A stretch of 64,000 nt of DNA from Dermatophagoides farinae (Eukaryota > Arthropoda > Arachnida > Sarcoptiformes > Pyroglyphidae). The stretch's first letter is position 1; every line of letters starts with the position of its first letter. Both the position numbers and the translations under genes were made by a program. The notes below the pieces were generated by a model, which was not told the origin of the DNA, made no database searches, and saw nothing but the letters and a program-made list of their open reading frames with translations. Location: contig NC_134680.1 in the NCBI RefSeq assembly GCF_024713945.1, positions 6,383,501-6,447,500 on the forward strand. Reading direction: 5' to 3'. Of this stretch, positions 39,715 to 49,998 are shown one piece after another.

Positions 39715-41790
39715 ATGACATCGATTCGTTTATCGGTGATTCGTTTGCCACTGTTTTTATTATTATTATCGACATTAATTGGCAAATTCGCAAATGGCGA
39801 AGAAGAGATACCAATTTCATCGACGACTGCGGCAACTGATGAGCCAACGACAACATTTGAAAATAGAACCATAAACACAGAAGAATTGATTGCGGATGAA
39901 GATAAAGGCCGTGAATTTATGCTCGAATTTGATCGACGTATGGAAGAATTAAATTATGAAATTGTTGAAGCAAATTTTAATTTCAGCACAAATATTACGG
40001 CTACAAATCAGGCTCGTTTGGTAAGTGATGTTGTAATGTTGTAATTGGGTGGGTTGTGTATTGATTTTTTTTTTGTTTGGTCCCATTTTGAAGCTCGAAG
40101 TGACAAAAAAATTGAATCGTGAACAAAAAGAAATCTGGAAACAAGCGATCCGTTATGATTATAAAACATTCCAGGATCCATTATTACGGCGACAATTTGA
40201 AAAGATTTCCGTGCTTGGTATTCCAGCATTGGATGAAGAAGATTCTGTTTTGGTAAACAAACAAATGGGTTATTCTGAATTTAATTTTTTGGATTTTTTT
40301 TTTATTAAATATAGTTTACAAATATAACAACCGAATTGACAAAAACCTATGATCAAGCATCGATTTGTTTAGCTGATAAATGTGGATTAGATCTGGATCC
40401 AGATCTAGTGAAAATAATGGCTCGATCACGTGATTATGAAAAATTAAAAGAAGTATGGATAAAATGGCGTGAACAAGCTGGACGGCCAAATCGTGAACGT
40501 TATCTGGAATATATTCGTCTAGGCAATAAAGCTGCTATTGTGAATGGTTTTAAAACATTGGATGATCTTTGGCTATTTCCATGGGAAACACCAAATTTTA
40601 AACAACAAGTTGCCAATATTTGGAATGAATTACAGCCATTTTATCAGAAAATACATGCATATGTTCGGATGCGATTACGGGAATTTTATGGCCAAGAACG
40701 TATGCCAAAAGATGGTACCATTCCGGCACATATCCTTGGTAATATGTGGTCACAATCATGGGGTAATATTTATGATATCGTAGCACCATATCCAAATCGT
40801 AAATCATTGGATGTTACGGATACAATGGTAGAACAAAATTATACAGCTATGGATATGTTTCGTTTAGCCGAAAAATTTTTCATTGATCTATCATTGATAC
40901 CGATGCCCGACAGATTTTGGCAATTGTCAATGTTTACAAAACCAATGGATCGTAAAGTGGCATGTCATGCAACAGCATGGGATTTTTATAACCGGAAAGA
41001 TTTTCGTGTAAAAATGTGCACATCAGTGAATATGAAAGATTTGATAACCGTCCACCATGAAATGGGTCATATTCAATATTATCTTCAATACAAAGATCAA
41101 CCGGTTGCATTTCGTGAAGGTGCTAATCCTGGTTTTCATGAAGCTGTTGGTGATCTATTAGCATTGTCGGTATCGACACCAAATCATTTGAAAAAAATTA
41201 ATCTTCTTGCCGAAAATGATTCTGTGGCTAATGATCCTGAAATGATACTAAATTATCAATTGAAAATGGCTCTAGATAAATTGGCATTTTTACCTTTTGG
41301 TTATTTAATGGATGCTTATCGTTGGGACTTGTTTAGTGGAAAAATTCCGGCCGAAAAAATGAACAAACAATGGTGGTGGTATCGTATCAATTATCAAGGC
41401 ATATCACCACCAATCAGTCGTAATGAAACTGATTTTGATGCCGGCGCTAAATTTCATGTACCAGCTGGTGTGGAATATATTCGTTATTTTGTTTCGTTCA
41501 TCATACAATTTCAATTTCACAAAGCTTTGTGTGACATTGCTCAACCTGATGTACCATTATATCAATGTGATATTGATGGCAATCACAATGCTGGTGAACA
41601 TTTAGCACGAATGTTACGGCTAGGATCATCGGTACGATGGCCTGAAGCAATGAAATTGATGACTGGCAGCGAAACAATGACTGCCGGTCCATTGATTGAA
41701 TATTTTCAACCATTATTCAAATGGTTAGATCAACAAATTGCCAATGAAACATTGGGTTGGCTGGTTGATGTTTCGAATTATGTTTCTTGA
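39715..41790 (+). CDS. Ance: angiotensin-converting-enzyme-like dipeptidyl carboxypeptidase (M2 family)
   Basis: Three exons: 39715-40020, 40094-40252 and 40315-41790, all phase 0, giving 646 residues, the length of single-domain arthropod ACE. MTSIRLSVIRLPLFLLLLS is a signal peptide. Active-site landmarks are intact: HEMGH at 403-407 (zinc ligands and catalytic Glu), third ligand Glu in HEAVGD at 431, ACHATAWDF (substrate His/Ala), AKFHVP (Lys and His that bind the C-terminal carboxylate), and YIRYFVSF (the substrate tyrosines and chloride-binding Arg). There is no C-terminal membrane span, so it should be a soluble secreted enzyme like fly AnCE. It cleaves C-terminal dipeptides from small peptides in hemolymph or gut. 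It is tail to tail with the phosphofructokinase gene, with 77 bp between the stop codons. Confidence 0.96.
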
Positions 41791-41839
41791 ATTTTTTTTT
41801 TTTTTTTTTTGAAAATTTTGAAATTTGAATTTTTTCTGA

Positions 41840-41853
41840 TTTATTTTAATAAA
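41840..41853. promoter_or_regulatory. interlocked poly(A) signals of ACE (+) and PFK (-)
   Basis: AATAAA for the + strand is at 41848-41853, and AATAAA for the - strand is at 41840-41845. Each transcript is expected to run 10-30 nt past its signal, so the two 3' ends should overlap as antisense RNA over a few tens of bases. Confidence 0.65.
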
Positions 41854-41867
41854 CATTTTTTTCATTT

Positions 41868-44355
41868 TCATTTACTTTTTCTGATTCGTGATTTAATCGG
41901 TCGTGCTTCATACAAAAATGGTGTACTGATCATTAGCGGTGTAGTTTCAAAATTTGCATTGGAAAAATAACGGCCACATTCCATGCCCAATTTTACGCCC
42001 AATTTACGATCAAACGGTGAAGCGTGTGTGGGCATTTGCATTGCTGTCATATCAATAGAATTCAAGCGTATTCGATCGCTAAATGGTGCTATTATTGACA
42101 TGAAAATTGATTGAATTTTCGACCATAATGGATAATGTCTGGCGAATAAAAAATCAATCAATCAATCAAATATCTATACACATTGATACTACTTACATGA
42201 TTACAAATTTATTTTCATTTGTTTGCAGAATCGATTCACGTAATTCAATAGCGGTGGTTTTAATTGATTCTGGATGAAGTGGTGGTTCCATGCGATTTGA
42301 TTTATCTTTGGGATAAATGATGGCAGCACCAACGGCCATTGCAAATTCATTCGATCTGATGAATGTTGTCGATGATAACATATCTAGATTGATTCGAATC
42401 ATAAACAATTGATTATATGTTCCTTGTGTTGAATAGATTAGATCACAAATCAACCGGATGGTTTTATTCATCATTGAATCACGTCCTAATTTTGACCATA
42501 CAATTGTTGAATCATTATCATTGGAATTTGTATCATTGTCGATATCAAAATCAACAGCAGATACAGGTATGTAACAGAGTTTCATGTCCAATAGATAATC
42601 AAAACGTTTTCTATATTCATTCAATGATTGTAGATGATCGAATGCTTGATGATCACCAACAAAACACAAGAATTTGATTTTATTCATTTGTAAATTTGTA
42701 ATTATTCTCTCGATATTTTCATCATTAATTCTAGGTGTGGATTTTCTTGATCGTGATTGTGAACCAATTATCGAACCACTTATGGATGTTATATCGGCAA
42801 CATCTTGCCATTCAAAACGTTGATAATCATTACCATAAAGACCTTCCAATCCATTACGATAACCGATAACCGTTATATTCTGTGCTTGTCCATAACGAAC
42901 TAATGCAAACAGGATTCCATTTGTACCAGGCATTGGACTATTATGATTCGATGAACAAATCATGATTGCCCAACAATATCCAGATGTTGATGTTGAAGAT
43001 TTTGGTCTATCAAATATTGATAATGCTGATTTGGATGGTGGCGACATTAGATTTCGATAATTTTCCCATGTATTTATGAAATTTACACCACGATATTCCA
43101 TTACTTTTGGCCAATTACGTTCACGAACAAAACGTGTTAATTTTGCCATCTCATCAATACAATAGGCTAATGGTTTGGATTGTATTTGGCCATTGTTCAA
43201 TGTTAAAATTATTGCCTGTTTCATTCCGTACGAAGAAGATTTATCATCTGCTGTTTCTTTTTCTTCTGCTGCTGTCGGTTCCACTTCTTTCATACGGATC
43301 ATATCATATGCCTTGATGCCCATTGACATTGACATTAGATGATCGAAAGCAGAAGTATAACCACCACGTTGTAAATGTCCCAATATTATTAATCGTGTTT
43401 CAATATTGCAATCTTTATTTAGATAATCTTTTATTTGGTTGGATTTTATCGAATCACCATTATTATCACATGCACCTTCAGCAATAATCACTATATGATA
43501 ATATTGTCCATTATTACGTTCATATTGTAATCGTGCTGCAAGTTTTTTCTGCCATTCATCTGTTGATCGATGTGGATATTCTGGAATGAATACATATGAT
43601 GCTTGTGTAGCCAAAGCTGTCGATATGGCAAGGTAACCACAATTACGACCCATCACTTCGACAACAATGGCACGGCTATGACTTTTAGCCGTAGTTTTTA
43701 ACGCATCAATACTTTCAACAACACGTGCCAATGCTGAATCCGTACCGATTGTCATTTCAGATCCAAAAAAATCATTATCAATTGATCCAATTATACCGAT
43801 TAGATTCAATTGGCTATTTGAATTCTTTGCATCGAATTCACCTTTATCGATTAATTCCTTAACAAATTGTGGCCATTCACGACGTAGATGATTTGCACCG
43901 GTAAGACTACCATCACCACCGATAATAATAAGATTTTGTATATTCAATCGTAATAGATTATATGCTGCTTTACGACGACCATCTTGATGATAGAATTCAC
44001 GACAACGTGATGAATTTATTATTGTGCCGCCTTGATAAAGATGGCGATGTAAAATTTTTAAATTAGCGCTTATAATCGATCGTGAAGATCCATCGATTAG
44101 TCCTTGGTAACCATTATAAACCAAATATAATTCTGTTTTATCATTGGAATTATTAGTGGCCATAATCGTATCAATATGACGACATGTTAAACCATATAAC
44201 ACACTATTCATTCCTTGACAATCACCACCACTGGTCAATACGGCTATATTCGATGATGTTGATGATCTTTTGCTTTTGTTGCTGGTGGCCGTAATGGATT
44301 TAATCGATTTATCGTTCGATGATGATTGTAATCGATTACAATTATTTGTTGACAT
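41868..44355 (-). CDS. Pfk: divergent ATP-dependent 6-phosphofructokinase with degenerate C-terminal half
   Basis: Exons 42197-44355 and 41868-42138 give 809 residues. The N-terminal half is a recognisable catalytic PFK domain: LTSGGDCQGMN, QGGTIINSSRC, IGGDGSLTGAN, GSIDNDFFGSEMTIGTDSAL (catalytic Asp), KSHSRAIVVEVMGRNCGYLA and LGHLQRGG. The Arg, Asp and His residues used for fructose-6-phosphate binding and catalysis appear retained, though GGDCQGMNSVLYGL lacks the usual following Arg and SAFDR is SAFDH. The C-terminal half, which in animals holds the fructose-2,6-bisphosphate site, is hard to recognise: the SNNVPGT, MGGYCG and GHLQQGG motifs are replaced (for example by VSAVDFDID and RINLDMLSS), and only ASPFDRKLGVKLG at the end is clear. 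It is probably a paralog with changed regulation, or a fast-evolving sole PFK. Confidence 0.88.
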
Positions 44356-47325
44356 TCTAAACGAACGTTGTATAGAGAAAACAATATTCGACCAATCAAT
44401 TCGATCAAGATTATTGATTTTTTTTCTAACGATTTTATTGCCATTTTCAAAATCACGATTGATTGGTCCAAAAAAAAAGAATTCTCAAATCGAATAAAAA
44501 AATCAAATAACTAAATTATCGCCATCTATCCGTGAAAGTAGTTGAACGAATTTTTTTTTTATTTTTTTCAAAAAAATTTTTCATCAAAACCGAGAAAAAA
44601 TGGAATTTTTCACCGAATCAAATCAAATCAAATTGAATTGAAACGAACAAATTGAAAATCATTATTCAATCATTAATCAATTCATTCTTTATTCGATAAT
44701 CGATTCGATCCATCAATCAACAACTACTACAGCACCACAATATATGGCTATCATCAACATCAGAATAAAAATTGGCATTGACATTTAGCAGTGGAAAAAA
44801 AAGCCATTATCATCACCAATGAAGACCGAAAAAAACGGCAGTTTTTTTTCTCATCGTTCGGTTATTGTCGTCATCATTATCATCACGGCAACCAATATAC
44901 AAGTGAAGAAAAAAGTGCTATAAAATTGACAATGGCGCCAGACTTTCCAATAAAAGTAGAATCTTTTCTCTCTCTCTACGTACACACACTATATATATCC
45001 AGTAAAAAAAAATATCTCGAGGACATCAAATCACCATCAAAAACATACACAGCTGTGTTTGTCTGTATCCTTGGATATGAGCATATTGGACAATTTATTA
45101 TGCCACTACTACAATCATCGATTATCACCATCATCAAATTAAATACTAACACCAACAACTACAACGACAAGGATAAATAAGATGATGATTTTTTTTAATG
45201 AACCAGAGAGACTGTATTTAAGATTTTTTTTTTTGTCGTGGTCGTCGTCGTTGTTGTTTCATCAGATGATCATCATTGAAAAACAAAAAAGTTTCAATGA
45301 ATTTTCGTATGTGTAAGTAAAATATTCGAAAACTAAAACGTTCGAATTTTGAATGTAAATCTCTATCATCGTTGTCTTCGCCGAAGTAGTCGTCGTCGTG
45401 GCCGTTGATAATCATCATTTTTTTTTGTTGTTTGTTGGGCATATACTCAATGATACTTCTACTACAGATTTTTTTTTTGTTGCTGTGAACATTGTATACA
45501 TGGTTAGATCGTCGGCGTGTACGAGTACATCAGGATTTATTTTGGTTTTTTTTTGTTTTGTTTTGCTGCTGCTGCTCTATTATCGTTGTTGTTATATGAT
45601 TCGGTTAGTATAAGTTGATCGGTTATTCTTGTTTTTTTTTGTTCTGCTTTTGATGATGGTTCGTTTGTTTTTATTTCATAAATTCTTTGTCTTCTACAAC
45701 TAATACTACTGCTACTACTACTAATTTATCATCATCATCATCCGATATTTGTGGGTATTCCATTTAACAGCATATTGACAAGAATAATACAATTGACAAG
45801 TGACCAATAATTGATTCGATTCTCATATATATCACATTCACATTTAATTTCTTTTTTTTTTTTTTGGATTCACCGCTATATCCCCTTCAGAATTCTTTCC
45901 AGAATTTGTTTCTTTACCATTACTGGAACTAAACCATCGTGTGTGTGTGTGTGAGTGTGTATGTTTTGTTTCGAATTCAATTCTGGTTCTTTTGTTTTTG
46001 TTTTGTTTGTGTGCGTGTGTTACCGCCGAGCAACCGTTAATTTCACCTGAATCATATTTGTATGCTTGTAATTCACTGGTTTTTGCCAATTTAAAATTCA
46101 TCGAGTTTTTTTTTATTAAAACGTGAACATTTACTGTTTATCAGTAAAAAAAAATTCCAATCCAGGTAAGTAATTCATTCATTCATGAAAGTAAAAAACC
46201 TAAAAATGGAATCCTGGTCTTGGAATGTAGAAAAAAAAATTAATTAGTCCTTGTGTGTCGCACACACACACACAACTCAACACTTGTTGTTTGAATGATA
46301 AACAAACAAATAAAAATAAAAATAAAAAAAACTACCATCATCATCGTCATTAGTTATAAATAAATAAATAAAAAAACAGGTTATATGTGTGTGTGTGTGT
46401 TGGTGTTTTTGGTGTTTTTTTTTTTGTTCAATGAAAATAGAGAAAAAACACCAGACTGCCCATCTGTTTTTTTGTTTTGTTATTTTGTTTTGTTTTGTCA
46501 CTGTGAATGAAAACAATAAACACATTCCACAATTTGATCTCGATCGATTAATTCAATCAATCAAACAAATGGTAAATGGTGCCCCATTAATGGTTGCTTG
46601 TCATCGCTACAAAATTCATATTCATGTTGTTGTGTGTGTGTGTGTGTGATGAATTTGTTTCTAATTTTTTCCATGATATTTCGATCATGAATATGATGCT
46701 AAAAATTCTCTTGTAAAAGAGAGAGAATTTCTATTTATAGAATAAAAAAAAATGATGATGTTGATGATGAGAAATTTGTTTAGGAATGTGCAAAATTCCA
46801 TTCCATACACGAATATTCATGCATGAATATTCGTGTGTGTGTGTGCGTATTTCAATCTCATGGGAGAGAGAGATGAATTTTTGACCATTTAAAATGAAAA
46901 TGAGAGAAAATTTTCAAATCAAATCCAAGTGATGATGATGGTTTGTTGGCATAATTTTTATTTTTATTTTTTTTCTCTTTTTTTTCACCAATTATTACGA
47001 CAGGTTTTTCTCGTTATTTCTCTCAACAACAACAACAACAACAACTGGAAAAAAACAGTCTACGTATCAACAATCTGTTTTACTGTAAATGAACCCTTTT
47101 TACTGTTACTGTGTTTGAACTGTTGATTATTGTTGTCACATTTGTTATCACCAATTTTGTGTGTAATGTGTGAAATATAAGTTGATAATCAGCAAAAAAA
47201 AAACAAAACAAAACACACAGAGAAATAACGACAACAACAAAAAAAAACAGAAGAAAAGAAATCAGAATCATCATCATCGTGTTTATAATATCCTGGTTTC
47301 TAGCTGCAAGTGAAATTTGACAAAA
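44356..47325. other. intergenic region between PFK (-) and the MAP kinase kinase (+)
   Basis: No gene is assigned. A copy of the recurrent motif (GCCATCTATCCG) sits at 44521-44532, about 170 bp upstream of the PFK start. A 129-codon frame at 44791-45180 is low complexity and opens with GTG, so it was rejected. The rest is microsatellites plus a 30-bp palindrome (next entry). Confidence 0.4.
46807..46836. repeat. 30-bp perfect palindrome
   Basis: Fifteen bases on each side of the centre (between 46821 and 46822) pair without a mismatch. The core is TTCATGCATGAA and the outer arms contain CGAATATT/AATATTCG. It could form a cruciform or bind a POU/homeodomain-like dimer. It lies about 490 bp upstream of the MAP kinase kinase start codon. 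Confidence 0.8.
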
Positions 47326-48835
47326 ATGCCGAAAGTTAATCGAAAATTTCGTAAGTGTGTGTGTGTGTATTTTGATATTTTATTTTTGATTTTTTTTCGT
47401 TTTTTTTTTTGCTGAAAAATTCATTTTTTTAGCAAACATGAATCTAATTGTACCACCTGATGATCCACCATTGGTACAACCACCGCCAACATCAAATTTA
47501 AAACGATCAACAAAAATTCGTATCAATGGTACAACAATTGAAATTGATCCAGAAAATACGAAACCAGTAAAACAATTGGGCCATGGTGCATATGGTTTCG
47601 TTGAATTGATTGAACATGAACCATCCGGTATTCAATTGGCTGTCAAAGTAAGAATTTTCATGAATTTTTTTGTTTATGGTTGTCATCATTAATTTTTTTT
47701 TGTCAATACCCCCATAAATTAGCGTATATGTGCATCAAAAGTATCCGATCAGGATCGTTTATTTCGTGATATGGATGTATTGGTCAAATCACAGGGCTGT
47801 CCACATATAGTGTAAGTGTGTGAATTTATATATTATCTGTTAATTTTGTTCATTTTTTTCTCATTTTGTTTTTTTTATAGCGAATTTTATGGCGCAATAT
47901 ATTGGGAAAATAATCTCTGTTTATTCATGGAAATATTGGATGCATCGTTGGATAAATTCTATAAATTAGCATATAAATTAATATCTAATAATAAGAATAA
48001 TAATAATGATGACCAACAAAATGATCATACAATTGCAATACCGGAACCAGTACTAGGACGTACAGCATATTCAGTGGTATCCGCACTTCATTATCTACAT
48101 CAAATGCGTGTCATACATCGTGATATTAAACCATCAAACATATTGATAAATCGTCATGGACAAATAAAATTATGTGATTTTGGCATCTCCGGTTATCTAG
48201 TGGATTCGGTGGCCAAAACATTTGAAGCTGGCTGTAAAGCATATATGGCACCAGAAAGACTTGTACCAAATCAAAAAGGCTACGATATACGTTCAGATGT
48301 ATGGAGTTTAGGTTTGTTTCGCAAAAAAAAATGAGTGAATGAATGAATTTGTAATCTGAAATTTTTTTTTCACACAGGCTTAACATTATTCGAAATAGCA
48401 ACAGGAAAATTTCCATATCCAACCAATGATCTATTCAAGCAAATAAAATCCGTTTATGAAGATGATCCACCAAAATTACCACAAGGACGATATTCACAAC
48501 AATTTCATCATCTAATAGCTAAATGTTTGGAAAAAGATCACCAACAAAGGCCAAATTATTTACAATTGTTAGAATTTGATTTTTTAAAAACATATCAAAA
48601 TAGTGATATATCGGATTTTGCCAAATACGTGCTTGATTCAGAACTAGTGAATGAAACACAAACACCACCACCACCAGCAGCACCAGCAGCAGTAGCACCT
48701 GTAATTGAATCAAATTGTTTGGCAACATCACCACCATCATCTTCATCATCATCATCATCGTCAACAACAATTGAAATGGATAATAGTATTACCACCATGA
48801 GCAATAATAACTGCAATAATAATAATAATTCATAA
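47326..48835 (+). CDS. lic: MAP kinase kinase 3/6 (p38 activator, licorne-like)
   Basis: Five exons: 47326-47350, 47433-47647, 47723-47811, 47881-48311 and 48378-48835, in frame, 405 residues. The first exon is only 25 nt (MPKVNRKF); together with the next residues it makes a basic-then-hydrophobic string (PKVNRKFPNMNLIV) resembling a MAPK docking site. The kinase core shows [10 protein letters not shown] (Gly loop), AVK (Lys80), HRDIKPSN (Asp191), [15 protein letters not shown] (Asp209) and [11 protein letters not shown]. The activation loop keeps the dual phosphosites Ser219 and Thr223 in the MKK3/6 arrangement SVAKT. It should phosphorylate p38 in stress and immune signalling. The C-terminal tail is a low-complexity Pro/Ala/Ser/Asn extension of about 75 residues that vertebrate MKK3/6 lack. 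AATAAA lies at 49049-49054. Confidence 0.95.
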
Positions 48836-49696
48836 CATACGCCTACACATACACACACACTGATTTAGATTTGGCCGAAAAAAAATGATTAGAAATCAAC
48901 ACCAACAGACGCATTTCATAATTCAAATCCATTCAAATGATCATCGTACCATACTTTAATCTATCATCATTTCCATAATCATCAATTACATCATCATAAA
49001 TTGCATCAATCACCATCCCCAACCAAACGTGGTCGTTTCAAAATTCAAAATAAAAAACATTTGAAGTACAATAAAATAGTGTGCCATCTATCGATAGATG
49101 TGAAAACAATGTTTGTTTTCATTTTATCACATTTTTTGCAATAATTTTTACTAAATGAAAAAAAAATTGATCTGCCTTATTTATCATCAAAAATTAATGG
49201 GAGTACAAAATCAATGAAAACAAACAATTGTTGTTGGTGCAATGTAGGAATCATAGTTTAAAGTTTTCATTTCTTTTTTTTGTACAATTACGATCGATCG
49301 ATTTATTGCTTAATATTTCATCATCATCATCATGGTCATATTATAATTCATTTTCATTTGTCATTTGATTTTTTGTTTTTTTTGTAATTTGTAATTAATT
49401 GATTGATTTTGATTATATATTGATGATGACAACTATTAATAAAACTGGTTTTAATAGATATATTGAACAAACGATAACAAAAATCGATTGGTTATTCGTT
49501 TTTTAATGGTGTCGAATGTGAATTTAAAATTTTCACATCATTTAACCCCATTTCACCAACGGAGGGTTAAAATCATCATTTTGATTGACAATCCAATTTG
49601 GCTATTTTGCTCATCTGATGGGCGTATTTGGTTCAACAAGGTAATTTGTTGATTAAATTACGCGTTTTACCATTACATTTAAGAATTTTTATTTTG

Positions 49697-49901
49697 GGGG
49701 ATGTAAATCAGTGGTAGATTGTCTGCTTCGCAAAATTCTATGATTCTTGATTTGAAATTTGAAATGATTCACATTTTCTACTAATTCGGAATTAAAAAAA
49801 ATTCTGGATTGTGTAGAATCAATAAATGATGAAGAATTTTAAAAAAAATTTAGAATCACCGATTCTGCAGAAAGTCATGGGTTCAAATCCCATCATCTCC
49901 A
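49697..49901 (+). tRNA. tRNA-Ala (anticodon CGC) with a 133-nt intron
   Basis: The 5' half is 49697-49732 and the 3' half 49866-49901; removing 49733-49865 gives a 72-nt tRNA. Acceptor GGGGATG pairs with CATCTCC, including the alanine identity pair G3-U70. The D stem AATC/GATT, anticodon stem TCTGC/GCAGA and T stem ATGGG/CCCAT are fully paired. The loop reads TTCGCA then T across the junction, the usual tRNA-Ala loop, and the gap is exactly at position 37/38 where nuclear tRNA introns sit. The T arm gives a good B box (GGTTCAAATCC); the A box is weak because G10 is A. A T run follows the discriminator A. The weak A box and unusual D stem leave a decayed gene as the alternative. It is convergent with the peritrophin gene, whose stop is 98 bp away. 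Confidence 0.7.
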
Positions 49902-49998
49902 AAAAATAAAAATTTTTTTATCCATTCATTCGCGCAATGATTCCACAAAAAAGAAAAGTTTTTTAATTTAGAAAAATTTCATTTTAATTAATTATAAT

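Noticed and set aside
44791-45180. 129-codon + strand frame upstream of the kinase gene
   Set aside because: Opens with GTG, has no recognisable domain, includes microsatellite-derived segments and lacks splice or poly(A) context.
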